Below, one piece after another: positions 25,657 to 35,438 of a DNA stretch of 64,000 nt (within the stretch, counting starts at the first letter, position 1; every line of letters begins with the position of its first letter). The DNA comes from Chryseobacterium oranimense (GTDB taxonomy: Bacteria; Bacteroidota; Bacteroidia; Flavobacteriales; Weeksellaceae): the NCBI RefSeq assembly GCF_900129755.1, contig NZ_FQWT01000002.1:248001-312000 (forward strand), written 5' to 3'. Both the position numbers and the translations under genes were made by a program. Below the pieces are notes generated by a model. The model was not told where the DNA came from. It made no database searches and saw only the letters and a program-made list of their open reading frames with translations.

Positions 25657-28500
25657 TTAAAATTGAAGATTAAACCCTAATGAAACTGTTTTCTGTACTG
25701 GTAAGTTAAGGTTATTAGTTGCATTTAAGTTGTTCTCTGGGTCAAACTTAAGATTTTTATCATAACGGTGAGTTAAGATGTTGTTCCCTTGAGCATATAC
25801 TTCAAATCCGTTAAGACCTGTTCCTTTTAACATACTACTTGTAAACTTGTAACCAACTCTAATATTACTCAATCTTAAGTAATCTGTTTTAGCCAAAAAT
25901 CTTGTAGAACTTCTATTTGAGTTTGTTGCATTTAAATATACAGGCTTTGGATTGGCAGCATTAGGGTTTGAAGGTGTCCAGAAATCAAGTGCGTCTGTGG
26001 AACCTGGATAAGAAAATACATACTGGCCATCAGATTGTGTATAAGAAGCCCAGTCATTTAATACTTTACCACCGAATCCGAATGTTCCTAAAGCTGATAA
26101 TGTAAAGTTCTTATAAGATACATTAAGATTCACCCCTCCAAATACATTTGAATATGATCTTCCTTGCACAGCAAGTCCTGCCTCAGCATATTTGTTAGTA
26201 GTTTCTCCATCCATACCGTTTTTATACCATAATGGATCTCCATTTGTAGGATCTACCCCAGCCCATTTTCTGATATAAAAGGTTCCGATACCTTCACCTT
26301 CTCTAAGGATAGTGGATCCTGTAATTACATCCTGACCTCCATATAATGAGGTAATTTCATTTTTCAATGTACTTAAGTTACCTCCGATGCTTAAATTAAA
26401 GTCTTCTCCTCTAACTACATCATAATTAACTGTAAATTCAAAACCTTTGTTCACTAGTGATCCAACGTTAACATCTTTAAAAGGATATGTTAAAGTACTT
26501 TCTGATGGAATTGGTAAACCTTGAGACATTTGTAAAGGTACACTAAATACTAAATCTTCTGTTTTCTTGTTATAGTACTCTGCAGTAACAGTTAATCTGT
26601 TTTTGAAGAAGCCCATATCAACACCTAAACTTAAAGGTTTTACAGTTTCCCATCTTAGATCGGGATTGTATACATATTTTAGTGTTGCAGCAGGATTATC
26701 ATTATAGTTTCCTGTATATTCATATAGAGAATATGGAATACTACTGATTGTATTTCCTACTTTACCATATGATCCTCTTAATTTAAATTGAGAAATTTTT
26801 TCCCAATCTTTTACAAATTGGAGTCTCGCTAAATCAACTCCTACTCCTACTGAGTAGAAAGTTCCCCATTTTTGACCTGGGGTAAAGTTTGACAATGCAT
26901 CTCTTCTTACGGAAGCATCAACTAAGATTAATTTATCATAATCATAGTTCACTACTGCTGCATAACCATTTCTTGAGCTTACAGACTTTTCACCTCTTGC
27001 ATATACCGGCTTAATAAAGTTGCTCAATGTTTCCAAGTTTGGAGAACCTACATTTACACCTTGTCCAGCAACATATCTCATGTTTCTTTGATAAGCTTCC
27101 TGAATAGCAGAGATATTGAATCTGTTTTTATCACCAACTTTAAAGTTGTAATTAACGATATTTTGTAAGTTCCAGTTAAAATATCTCGTTGTAGATTCCG
27201 TTTTTCTACCATTTACCTGATAGCCATCTCCATGGATTGGATTATAATAAGTATCGTTTTCTATATTATTTAGTTCAGTTCCAAAAACTACTCTATATGA
27301 TAAGTTTTTTAAAATCTGATACTCTCCATATATATTCCCAAAAACCCTTGCAGTAGAAGCTCTGAAATAATTGTTATCTTGAACATATCCAGAGTTAAAT
27401 AGGTTATTACTTAATCTTCCACTGTTTCCTAAATAATATGTTCCATCTGCATTATATCCAGGGTCTGTAGGTCTTGCAAATAATTCAAATAAAATTGGAT
27501 TTGCAAATCCTCCTCCATTTGGCAATGTATTAATTCTACTGTATGAAAGTTGAATATCAGTTCCAAATTTAAATTTATCTGTAGCTTTATAATCAATTTT
27601 CGAAGTAAAACCTAAACGCTTGAAGTCAGATCCCTTAAGTTCACTTTCCTGAAGAAAGTAGTTAGCAGAGTTATAATAAGTAATATTATCATTTCCTCCA
27701 CTAATTGATGCATTTACAGAGTTCTGATATCCGCTTCTGCTAGTTACATCTCTCCAGTTTGTATTGTTAGAAGTCGTATAAATATTTTGTGCTACAGCAC
27801 CATATCCTCCTGTTGCTGCATCTGCATAAACTTCTTCAGGAGTTACACCGTCATAATTGGCTAAAGCATTAGCAAGTAGATATCTATACTGCTCTGTATT
27901 TAACCCTCTCATTCCTTCAATCGCACGTGAGTTTGTTCCAGATTCAAAGTTTAATGAAATCTTTGGTTTTCCTTTCTTTCCGGATTTCGTTGTAATAACA
28001 ATTACCCCTGCCCCTGCATCTGCTCCATATACTGCAGTAGATGCAGCGTCCTTAAGTACAGTCACACTTTCGATATCATCACTATTTAGGTTAGCTAGAA
28101 TATTCGCAGTTGTTGCTCCAGTTGTTAAATCTCCACTCTGTACTCTGACTCCATCTACTACATAAATTGGATTTACACCACCATTTACAGAAGCAATACC
28201 TCTTACACGAACCGATGCAAAACCTCCTGGCTGCCCCGATGCATTCCCCGTCTGAACACCGGAAACTCTACCTTGAAGCATTTTATCCACAGACGCTACA
28301 GGAACGTCCTTTATTGCATCACTTTTCATTGTACCTACAGCTCCAGTTAATTCCTTTACAGCTTTTTTCTGTCCGAATCCAACCATTACTACCTCATCAA
28401 TTTCTGTAGTAGCTGTGTCTTTTTTCGTTTTTTGTGCAAAAGCAGTAGTTCCAATGAAGAACAATGCCCCAACACTCAATACACGTAGTTTAACATTCAT
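25657..28500 (-). CDS. SusC/RagA family TonB-linked outer membrane transporter (second pair)
   Basis: A 947-residue TonB-dependent channel. Signal peptide ends TTAFAQ. A TonB-box-like TEIDEVVMVGFGQKKAV is followed by the plug (VSGVQTGNASGQPGGFASVR, then NPIYVVDGVRVQSGD, then SGKKGKPKISLNF). The barrel runs to the terminal KTVSLGFNLQF. As in the first pair the N-terminal carboxypeptidase-like domain is absent. It is co-transcribed with the susD-like gene. A long AT-rich leader region lies upstream. No anti-sigma/ECF pair is adjacent. Confidence 0.93.
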   Translation of the reverse strand: MNVKLRVLSVGALFFIGTTAFAQKTKKDTATTEIDEVVMVGFGQKKAVKELTGAVGTMKSDAIKDVPVASVDKMLQGRVSGVQTGNASGQPGGFASVRVRGIASVNGGVNPIYVVDGVRVQSGDLTTGATTANILANLNSDDIESVTVLKDAASTAVYGADAGAGVIVITTKSGKKGKPKISLNFESGTNSRAIEGMRGLNTEQYRYLLANALANYDGVTPEEVYADAATGGYGAVAQNIYTTSNNTNWRDVTSRSGYQNSVNASISGGNDNITYYNSANYFLQESELKGSDFKRLGFTSKIDYKATDKFKFGTDIQLSYSRINTLPNGGGFANPILFELFARPTDPGYNADGTYYLGNSGRLSNNLFNSGYVQDNNYFRASTARVFGNIYGEYQILKNLSYRVVFGTELNNIENDTYYNPIHGDGYQVNGRKTESTTRYFNWNLQNIVNYNFKVGDKNRFNISAIQEAYQRNMRYVAGQGVNVGSPNLETLSNFIKPVYARGEKSVSSRNGYAAVVNYDYDKLILVDASVRRDALSNFTPGQKWGTFYSVGVGVDLARLQFVKDWEKISQFKLRGSYGKVGNTISSIPYSLYEYTGNYNDNPAATLKYVYNPDLRWETVKPLSLGVDMGFFKNRLTVTAEYYNKKTEDLVFSVPLQMSQGLPIPSESTLTYPFKDVNVGSLVNKGFEFTVNYDVVRGEDFNLSIGGNLSTLKNEITSLYGGQDVITGSTILREGEGIGTFYIRKWAGVDPTNGDPLWYKNGMDGETTNKYAEAGLAVQGRSYSNVFGGVNLNVSYKNFTLSALGTFGFGGKVLNDWASYTQSDGQYVFSYPGSTDALDFWTPSNPNAANPKPVYLNATNSNRSSTRFLAKTDYLRLSNIRVGYKFTSSMLKGTGLNGFEVYAQGNNILTHRYDKNLKFDPENNLNATNNLNLPVQKTVSLGFNLQF

Positions 28501-29101
28501 ATTAACAAATTTTAATATATTTAATTAGCAAATATGTTAATAAATATTAACACTGACAAATATAGCGTCTTAGGAAACCGTAGGTTTGTTTTGCTTTTCA
28601 TTTTTAACTATCTCGTGAAATAATCTCCATTAAGTAATAATATCTCCCTTTATTTGTATAAATATTTTTTTTTCACACATGTCTTTTTTTTTAACAAATT
28701 ATTATTAACATAAAAAATATTATTTAGAACAAATATAAATTACGTTAAAATGGAATAGTACTCCGAAATCCCTACAAAAAAGGATGGTTATCATACACTT
28801 ATAGTTATTAAAAAATTATTGTCAAATTGCATTTCTTATAGTTCTCATATCCTTTTTATGTACACCAATTGCATTACAGCCTTACATTTACATAGCATAA
28901 TTTAGACACTTTTAAGTGTTTTATGCTTTAGTTCAGGGTAATTTTAAGATTTGTCTTATTGATTAAATTCGACACCATAGATCTTAAATATTCTTTTTGG
29001 TGTCTTAAATAATAACAATCTTTTTACATTTAAATTATCAATTTAAAAAACAATTTAATCAAACAATAAAAATTATATAAATACAAAGAAGAGATAACAA
29101 A
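28501..29101. other. Long AT-rich intergenic region with several inverted repeats
   Basis: About 600 bp with no convincing gene. Next to the susC-like start are an 18-bp inverted repeat (28535-28552) and a TATATTTG on the - strand at 28564-28557. Further away are hairpin GCATAA-ACACTT-tt-AAGTGT-TTATGC with a small internal loop (28895-28926) and GACACCA/TGGTGTC separated by 20 nt (28971-29004). The right part abuts the infB terminator. No known riboswitch was recognised. Confidence 0.45.
28535..28552. promoter_or_regulatory. Palindromic operator candidate before the second susC-like gene
   Basis: TGTTAATA-AA-TATTAACA is a perfect inverted repeat 34 nt upstream of the start codon. It lies just downstream of a TATATTTG -7 candidate (28564-28557), over the expected transcription start. 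That is a typical repressor position. Confidence 0.45.
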
Positions 29102-29134
29102 AAAAACCACTTTCCATAGAAAAGTGGTTTTTTA
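29101..29134 (-). terminator. Terminator of the rimP-nusA-infB operon
   Basis: AAAAACCACTTT (29102-29113) pairs with AAAGTGGTTTTT (29121-29132). Read on the - strand it is followed by a run of T, about 20 bp behind the infB stop codon. Confidence 0.85.
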
Positions 29135-29152
29135 TATTTATACTAAAAATTT

Positions 29153-32107
29153 TTATTTTAGTTTTTTCTTAACAGCTACTTCTTCATAGACTTCAAGAAT
29201 ATCTCCGATTTCAATGTCATTATACCCTTTAAGGTTTAATCCACATTCATAACCTTTGGTTACTTCTCTTACATCATCTTTGAAACGTTTCAAGCTTTCC
29301 AGTTCGCCATCGAATTTAACGATACCATCTCTCAATACTCTTACTTTCGAGCTTCTGGTTACTTTACCTGAAAGAACCATACAGCCGGCAATTGTACCTA
29401 CTTTAGAAATCTTGAATACTTCTCTGATCTCTACGTTACCGATTACCTGTTCCTTAATTTCAGGAGAAAGCATACCTTCCATCGCTTCTTTAACCTCATC
29501 GATGGCAGCATAAATTACCGAGTATGTTCTGATCTCGATTTCTTCCTTCTCAGCCAATTCTTTAGCATTAGCACCTGCTCTTACATTAAATCCAATGATA
29601 ATTGCATCAGATGCGGTAGCCAAGTTAACATCAGATTCGGTGATCTGCCCAACTCCTTTATGAAGAATATTTACATTGATTTCTGCTGTAGATAATCTCT
29701 GTAACTGATCAGATAATGCTTCTACAGAACCATCCACGTCACCTTTAAGGATAATATTCAATTCCTTGAATTCACCTAAAGCAATTCTTCTTCCAAGTTC
29801 CTCAAGCGTAGTATGTTTCTTGGTTCTGATCGAAAGTTCTCTTTGTAACTGCTCTCTCTTATTGGCAATAGTTTTAGCTTCACTTTCATCTGCATATACC
29901 TTGAACTTATCACCTGCTGTAGGAGCCCCATCCAATCCAAGAATAGTAACCGGAATTGAAGGACCTGCTTCTTTAAGGTTTCTACCTCTTTCATCCAGCA
30001 TTGCTTTTACCTTACCGTGGTTTTTACCTGCCACTACATAATCTCCTACTCTTAAAGTTCCTGTTTGTACTAACATGGTCGCAACATATCCTCTTCCTTT
30101 ATCCAGTGATGCTTCAATAACAACACCCTGAGCTGCTCTATTCGGATTAGCCTTAAGATCAAGCATTTCCGCCTGAAGCAATACTTTTTCCAAAAGAATA
30201 TCCATATTATTACCAAACTTAGCAGAAATTTCCTGCGACTGAACATTTCCACCCCATTCTTCTACCAGAATATTCATTCCGGAAAGCTGCTGACGGATAT
30301 TATCAGGGTTTGCATTTGGTCTGTCCACTTTGTTTAATGCGATAATCATTGGAACTCCTGCAGCCTGTGCGTGAGAAATTGCTTCTCTCGTCTGAGGCAT
30401 TACATCATCATCGGCAGCAATTACAATAATTGCGATATCGGTGATCTGAGCACCTCTGGCTCTCATCGCGGTAAACGCTTCGTGACCCGGTGTATCTAGG
30501 AATGTAATTCTTTGTCCGTTTTCTAATTTCACATTGTAAGCTCCAATGTGCTGGGTAATACCACCTGATTCACCAGCAATAACATTGGTTTTTCTGATGT
30601 AGTCAAGTAAAGATGTTTTACCGTGGTCTACGTGACCCATTACCGTAACGATTGGTGCTCTTGGAGAAAGATCCTCCTCGCTATCCATATCTTCTTCAGA
30701 CTCTATCTCTTCCAGATCAGCATCTGAGAATTCAATTTTAAATCCAAATTCGTCGGCAACCAACAATAAGGTATCGGCTTCCAGTCTTTGGTTCATGGTT
30801 ACCATTACACCAAGGGAGAAACAAGCAGAAATAACTTCTGTAGGAGAAACATTCATTAAACTCGCCAATTCACCTACTGTGATAAATTCGGTTACTTTTA
30901 AAGTTCTGTCCTGAGCATCAATCTCCTGCTGACGTTCGTCCTGTTCTCTACGGTAAGTTCTCTTGTCTTTTCTGTGTTTTGCAGATTTAGATTTACCTCC
31001 TTTGTTGGTAAGTTTTTCAAGAGTTTCCTTGATCTGGTTTTTAACCTGCTCATCAGTAAGCTCGACAGGCATTGTTCTTTGTCCAGGTCTGTTGTTGTTT
31101 CCACCCGGACCTTTTTTGAATCCGCCTCCCTGTCCTGGTGGACGGTTTCCTTGATTATTTCCAAAGCGGTTTCCACCTTGACCTCCCTGACCTGGCGGAC
31201 GGTTCCCTCCAGGACCTCCCTGTCCCTGCGGACGGTTTCCTCCAGGACCTCCGTTATTGTGAGGACGGTTTCCTTGACCACCTTGGTTATTGTTATTATT
31301 TCCTGAGTTTTGGTTATTACCCTGGCCTTGTTGGTTATTCGGGCCTCCAGGTTTTTCAATTCTCTTTCTTTTCTTTTTAGCTCCTGAACCAGGTTTTGGT
31401 GCAAATTGAGTCAAGTCAATTTTTTCACCCACGATCTTAGGACCGTCCAGTTTCTGATAAACAGTTTCTATTTTTTGAGGCTCCTGAGAATCAGACTCAG
31501 TAGTTTGTTGAGGCTCTGCCTTATTTTCTGCAGGCTCAGGCTGCTTTGGAGTTTCTTTCACAGGTTCTGCCGGTTTTTCCTCTTCTTTTTTCTCCTCCAT
31601 TTTTGGTTTATCTTTTTTTACAGGTCTATTTCTGGATTCTATTTGGGACAGATCTATTTTATCCAGAACTTTGAATTCCTGTTTTTCAGGAGCTGCTTTA
31701 ACTTCCGGTTCAGCCACAACTTCTTCTTTCTTTTCTTCAACCGGTGCTGCTACAGGCGCTGGCGCTGCAGGAGCTTCTTCAACTTCAGGAGCTTTAGATT
31801 CAAGATCTATTTTACCTAAAATTTTAGTTTCTGGTTTATTTGCTTTAGCTCTTATTACTTCAGGGGTTTTCTTTTCCTCAATTTCCAGCTTTTCTTCCGG
31901 AACTTTGGTGATCACCACCTCATGGGAAGCTTTTCGCTGTTCGCCGTCTTTGGCAAACTCAGCCTCCAATGCAGAATATGCCGCTTCTTCTAATTGAGCG
32001 TTAGGATTGCTTTCAACAACGAAGTCTTTGGATTGTAAAAATTCTACTAATCTGGACATCGAAATATTGAATTCCTTAACCGCTTTATTTAATCTTATTT
32101 TTGGCAT
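29153..32107 (-). CDS. infB: Translation initiation factor IF-2
   Basis: A 984-residue GTPase that brings initiator tRNA to the ribosome. The N-terminus ([20 protein letters not shown]) is the IF2-N fold. A long Glu/Pro/Lys-rich segment follows, then (~255-345) a very Gly/Asn/Gln/Pro-rich low-complexity stretch with repeated [11 protein letters not shown] units. A second IF2-N-like helix region is at ~405-455. The G domain starts with G1 GHVDHGKT at 491-498, then DTPGHEAF (G3) and NKVD (G4). Domains II-IV run to the C-terminus ([18 protein letters not shown]). It is the last gene of rimP-nusA-infB. Confidence 0.97.
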   Translation of the reverse strand: MPKIRLNKAVKEFNISMSRLVEFLQSKDFVVESNPNAQLEEAAYSALEAEFAKDGEQRKASHEVVITKVPEEKLEIEEKKTPEVIRAKANKPETKILGKIDLESKAPEVEEAPAAPAPVAAPVEEKKEEVVAEPEVKAAPEKQEFKVLDKIDLSQIESRNRPVKKDKPKMEEKKEEEKPAEPVKETPKQPEPAENKAEPQQTTESDSQEPQKIETVYQKLDGPKIVGEKIDLTQFAPKPGSGAKKKRKRIEKPGGPNNQQGQGNNQNSGNNNNNQGGQGNRPHNNGGPGGNRPQGQGGPGGNRPPGQGGQGGNRFGNNQGNRPPGQGGGFKKGPGGNNNRPGQRTMPVELTDEQVKNQIKETLEKLTNKGGKSKSAKHRKDKRTYRREQDERQQEIDAQDRTLKVTEFITVGELASLMNVSPTEVISACFSLGVMVTMNQRLEADTLLLVADEFGFKIEFSDADLEEIESEEDMDSEEDLSPRAPIVTVMGHVDHGKTSLLDYIRKTNVIAGESGGITQHIGAYNVKLENGQRITFLDTPGHEAFTAMRARGAQITDIAIIVIAADDDVMPQTREAISHAQAAGVPMIIALNKVDRPNANPDNIRQQLSGMNILVEEWGGNVQSQEISAKFGNNMDILLEKVLLQAEMLDLKANPNRAAQGVVIEASLDKGRGYVATMLVQTGTLRVGDYVVAGKNHGKVKAMLDERGRNLKEAGPSIPVTILGLDGAPTAGDKFKVYADESEAKTIANKREQLQRELSIRTKKHTTLEELGRRIALGEFKELNIILKGDVDGSVEALSDQLQRLSTAEINVNILHKGVGQITESDVNLATASDAIIIGFNVRAGANAKELAEKEEIEIRTYSVIYAAIDEVKEAMEGMLSPEIKEQVIGNVEIREVFKISKVGTIAGCMVLSGKVTRSSKVRVLRDGIVKFDGELESLKRFKDDVREVTKGYECGLNLKGYNDIEIGDILEVYEEVAVKKKLK

Positions 32108-32185
32108 CTATATTATTTACTATTTTTTTTAATTCTTAAAATTAAAGTATTTCTTTTTTACTGTTTATTAAAATTCATTAAAATC

Positions 32186-33421
32186 TTAATCTTCAAATTC
32201 TTCTCTCAGAATTCGCTTTACATCTTCGATAGTTTCTTCTTCAAGATCTACCATATTTAAAAGACTCTCAGTATCTTTATCCAACACCGATTTCGCAGTA
32301 GTAAGACCTACTTTCTTAAATTCATCCAAAATCCACTGCTCAATATCGTCATTGAATTCTCTCAAATCAACATCGTCATCCTCGCTGGATTCTCTATAAA
32401 CATCAATTTCATATCCGGACAGCCAGGAAGCCAGTCTGATATTCTGCCCCTGTTTTCCGATTACTTTGGAAATCTCTTCAACCGGAGTATAAACCAGTGC
32501 ATAGTTTGCCTCCTCGTTGATATCAATTTTATTGATGGTAACATTTCCTAAAGCTCTCTTTACCATGATTTCAGGGTTTTTAGACCACTGAATCACATCG
32601 ATGTTTTCATTTCTCAACTCTCTTACAACCCCATGAATTCTGGACCCTTTTACTCCCACACAAGCACCTACAGGATCTATTCTGTCGTCATAAGCATCTA
32701 CTGCAATCTTCGCCTTCTCACCAGGAATTCTCACTACTTTCTTAAGCATAATCGTTCCGTCCTGGATTTCAGGAATTTCCAGCTCTAATAACTTCTCCAG
32801 GAATTTAGGTGCAGTTCTGGAAATAATAATCTGAGGTTTTGAACCTTTAAAATCTACTGTTTCAACAATAGCTCTGATATTTTCGCCTTTTTTAAAGAAG
32901 TCGGACGGGATCTGGTTTTCTTTCGGCAAAATGAATTCATTTTCTTCATCATCCAATAAGATCACATGCTTGTGGCGGATGTGGTGGATCTCACCGATAA
33001 CAATTTCCCCGATCTTATCTCTGAACTGCTCATAAAGCATGGCATTGTTATGCTCCTGAAGCTTGGTAGCCAGGATTTGCTTTAAGGTCAGAATATTTCT
33101 TCTACCCAATTGGGCAACAGGAATTTCCATTGTAAAATCTTCACCTACCTCAAAAGTAGGGTCAATTTTTTTAGCTTCAGAAAGTTCAATTTCCAGATCA
33201 TCATCTTCAGACATTTCGTCTTCTACAATCGTTTTATTTAAAAATATCTGAAAATCTCCCTTATCAGGATTCACAATTACATCAAAATGATCATCCGAAT
33301 CATATCTCTTTCTTAGAAGAGTTTTCAGTGAATCCTCAATAATCGCCATAAGATCAATCTTACTGATCCCTTTTTCGTCTTTAAAATCACCAAAGGATTC
33401 AATCAACGCTATATTATCCAT
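32186..33421 (-). CDS. nusA: Transcription termination/antitermination factor NusA
   Basis: A 411-residue RNA polymerase-binding factor. Order: N-terminal domain (MDNIALIESFGDFKDEKGIS), S1 domain (~130-200, VIGEIHHIRHKHVILLDDEE), then two KH domains (~230-370) with DPVGACVGVKGSRIHGVVRE and VIGKQGQNIRLASWLSGYEI. It ends in a short acidic tail and lacks the extra C-terminal acidic repeats of the E. coli protein, as is usual for Bacteroidota. It lies between rimP and infB in the standard order. NusA itself may act on the hairpin in the leader of its own operon. Confidence 0.96.
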   Translation of the reverse strand: MDNIALIESFGDFKDEKGISKIDLMAIIEDSLKTLLRKRYDSDDHFDVIVNPDKGDFQIFLNKTIVEDEMSEDDDLEIELSEAKKIDPTFEVGEDFTMEIPVAQLGRRNILTLKQILATKLQEHNNAMLYEQFRDKIGEIVIGEIHHIRHKHVILLDDEENEFILPKENQIPSDFFKKGENIRAIVETVDFKGSKPQIIISRTAPKFLEKLLELEIPEIQDGTIMLKKVVRIPGEKAKIAVDAYDDRIDPVGACVGVKGSRIHGVVRELRNENIDVIQWSKNPEIMVKRALGNVTINKIDINEEANYALVYTPVEEISKVIGKQGQNIRLASWLSGYEIDVYRESSEDDDVDLREFNDDIEQWILDEFKKVGLTTAKSVLDKDTESLLNMVDLEEETIEDVKRILREEFED

Positions 33422-33436
33422 CTATTCTTTTTTCTT

Positions 33437-33904
33437 TTAAAATTTAATTATTACTAATGCCTTTTTTATCTCAGAGTAAGGAATTTCTTTTTCCTCCTCC
33501 ACATCCACTTTCCCTTTTCCGATATCTTTCGGCTTACGGTAGCGTAAAATAAGTGTGATCTTTTCATCATCAACTTTTGCCAGTTCTCCTTCAATCTTGG
33601 AAGCATCGTTCAGCAATACTTCAATTTCTCTTCCTATATTTTTCCTGTATTGTCTTGGAGAAGAAAGCGGTTCGCTTAATCCTGCAGACATTACCTGAAG
33701 GCTGAAGTCATGCTCTTCCCGATCCATATTAAACTCTACGGCACGGCTTGCATCAAGGCAGTCCTGAAGAGTCACCCCATTATCACCATCCAGGATTACA
33801 GTGATATCATCTCCTGCGGAAATTTTCAGATCCACAAGAAACAAATCCTCTCTGCTTTCGAGGAATTCATTTAATAATTCTTCAATTCTTTTTTTAAACT
33901 CCAT
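33437..33904 (-). CDS. rimP: Ribosome maturation factor RimP
   Basis: A 155-residue cytosolic protein needed for assembly of the 30S subunit. It has the typical LFLVDLKISAGDDITVILDG, then DCLDASRAVEFNMDREEHDFSL, and VMSAGLSEPLSSPRQYRKNIGR, followed by the SH3-like C-terminal domain (KITLILRYRKPKDIGKGK). First gene in the rimP-nusA-infB operon, 15 bp before nusA. Its leader carries a promoter (33983-34012) and a probable attenuator hairpin. Confidence 0.94.
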   Translation of the reverse strand: MEFKKRIEELLNEFLESREDLFLVDLKISAGDDITVILDGDNGVTLQDCLDASRAVEFNMDREEHDFSLQVMSAGLSEPLSSPRQYRKNIGREIEVLLNDASKIEGELAKVDDEKITLILRYRKPKDIGKGKVDVEEEKEIPYSEIKKALVIIKF

Positions 33905-33931
33905 ACATTAATTGTCTTGATTTACCAGTAC

Positions 33932-33958
33932 GAAAAAAGGCTTTCTTCCGAAGCCTTC
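33932..33958 (-). terminator. Probable attenuator in the rimP-nusA-infB leader
   Basis: On the - strand AAGGCTT (33957-33951) pairs with AAGCCTT (33943-33937), followed immediately by TTTT. It lies between the predicted promoter and the rimP start codon, so it would stop transcription inside the leader. The stem is short (7 bp). A weaker reverse function on the + strand is possible but no + gene precedes it. Confidence 0.6.
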
Positions 33959-33982
33959 CCATTTTTTCCTGTAAATCCACTG

Positions 33983-34012
33983 CAAATATACGCATTTTTT
34001 CTAAAAAAGCAA
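33983..34012 (-). promoter_or_regulatory. Flavobacterial promoter of rimP-nusA-infB
   Basis: On the - strand TTG (34012-34010), a 19-nt spacer and TATATTTG (33990-33983) match TTG-N19-TAnnTTTG. Transcription would begin near 33976 and give a leader of about 70 nt. Confidence 0.7.
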
Positions 34013-34089
34013 AATCTACTTCGTTATCAAGTAAATACCTTAAATTTTTCATTAAACCAAATTAAACAGGTGGGTGAAAGTATTTTTAT

Positions 34090-34097
34090 TATTTTTG
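34090..34097 (+). promoter_or_regulatory. Probable -7 element for the polysaccharide operon (ugd)
   Basis: TATTTTTG matches TAnnTTTG 24 nt before the GTG start of ugd. A TTG at the right distance is not obvious. This would be the first promoter of the 29-kb locus. Confidence 0.5.
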
Positions 34098-34121
34098 CCT
34101 TAAAATTTAAAAACAGACATT

Positions 34122-35435
34122 GTGAATATAACAATTGTAGGAACAGGTTATGTAGGGCTGGTTACAGGTACTACCCTGGCAGAACTTGGCAATTCAGTAT
34201 ACTGTGTTGACATTGATGAAAAGAAAGTAGAAGGTATGAAAAACGGCGTAGTTCCCATCTATGAGCCGAACCTTGAAGAAATGTTTTTAAGAAACATTCA
34301 ATCTGAAAGATTATTTTTCACCACCAATCTTAAAGAAGCTTTGGACAAAAGTGAAGTCATATATCTTGCCCTTCCAACGCCACCGGGAGAAGATGGCTCT
34401 GCAGATCTTTCATATGTTATCCAGGTTGCCAACAATATCGGAGAAATGATGACGGAATATAAGGTTATCGTAAATAAAAGTACAGTTCCTGTAGGAACGG
34501 CAGACAAAGTAAGAGAAGTGATCGCTTCTAAAACAGACATTCCTTTCGATGTGGTTTCTAATCCTGAATTCTTAAGAGAAGGCTTTGCTGTGGAAGATTC
34601 CATGAACCCCTCAAGAGTGGTTGTAGGAGCCAGTTCCGAAAAGGCAAAAAATATAATGTCCCAGATTTACCAGCCATTTACCAATACGGGAATTCCGATT
34701 ATTTTTATGGATGAAAAATCGTCGGAGCTTACAAAATATGCCGCCAATTCATTCCTTGCCGTAAAAATCACCTTCATGAATGAAATAGCCAACTACTGTG
34801 AGAAAGTAGGTGCTGACGTAGACAAGGTAAGATTGGGAATGGGAAGTGACGACAGAATTGGGCACCGTTTCTTATTCCCTGGAATAGGATATGGTGGAAG
34901 CTGTTTTCCTAAAGATGTGAAAGCACTCATCAAATCCGGAATACAGGAAGATTTCAATTTCCAGATTCTAGAAGCTACAGAAAAAGTAAATACGGCACAG
35001 AAAGTAATTCTTGTTTCGGAGATCGAGAAATATTTCGGAGGAAGCATCAGCGGAAAAAAAATTGCAATGTGGGGATTAGCCTTCAAAGCTAACACAGATG
35101 ATATCCGTGAAGCCTCTTCTCTGGACAATATTGCACTTTTGTTAGAAAAAGGCGCAAAAATTGCTGCGTATGATGCGGTAGCAGAAAGTAATGTAAAAAA
35201 ACTGCTGGGTGATAAGATACAATATGCAAAAGGAATGTATGATGCTCTTGAAGATGCAGATGCCTTATTTATTGCCACAGAATGGCCCGAGTTTAAAAAT
35301 CCGAATTTTGAAATGATGGCTAAAAAAATGAAAAATAAAGTCATTTTCGACGGAAGGAATATGTATCCGCTTGAAATCCCGGAACAAAATGGATTTCATT
35401 ATAAAAGTATTGGAAGAAAAACCATAGAAAATTAA
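34122..35435 (+). CDS. ugd: UDP-glucose 6-dehydrogenase
   Basis: A 437-residue cytosolic enzyme that oxidises UDP-glucose to UDP-glucuronate with two NAD. It begins with a Rossmann motif, GTGYVGLVTGTTLAELG, and has the substrate loop NPEFLREGFAVEDSMNPSR, the catalytic region GYGGSCFPKDVKAL (Cys261) and the C-terminal GLAFKANTDDIREASS. The start is GTG, placed where the Rossmann strand begins. UDP-glucuronate or a derived sugar is likely a component of the surface glycan. Only 3 bp separate it from rfbB, so it opens the sugar-nucleotide operon. Confidence 0.95.
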   Translation: MNITIVGTGYVGLVTGTTLAELGNSVYCVDIDEKKVEGMKNGVVPIYEPNLEEMFLRNIQSERLFFTTNLKEALDKSEVIYLALPTPPGEDGSADLSYVIQVANNIGEMMTEYKVIVNKSTVPVGTADKVREVIASKTDIPFDVVSNPEFLREGFAVEDSMNPSRVVVGASSEKAKNIMSQIYQPFTNTGIPIIFMDEKSSELTKYAANSFLAVKITFMNEIANYCEKVGADVDKVRLGMGSDDRIGHRFLFPGIGYGGSCFPKDVKALIKSGIQEDFNFQILEATEKVNTAQKVILVSEIEKYFGGSISGKKIAMWGLAFKANTDDIREASSLDNIALLLEKGAKIAAYDAVAESNVKKLLGDKIQYAKGMYDALEDADALFIATEWPEFKNPNFEMMAKKMKNKVIFDGRNMYPLEIPEQNGFHYKSIGRKTIEN

Positions 35436-35438
35436 CAG

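Noticed and set aside
30898..31404. 168-codon - strand frame inside infB
   Set aside because: It is a shifted frame of the Gly/Asn/Gln-rich linker of IF-2, which stays open because the repeats are low in stops. The IF-2 frame is intact.
31406..31819. Open frame on the + strand across infB, rich in Phe/Leu/Arg
   Set aside because: It is antisense to the Glu/Pro/Lys-rich region of infB. The odd composition comes from the complementary strand, and there is no ribosome binding site or family.
34793..35344. 183-codon - strand frame over ugd
   Set aside because: Antisense shadow of the ugd gene, whose motifs are clear.
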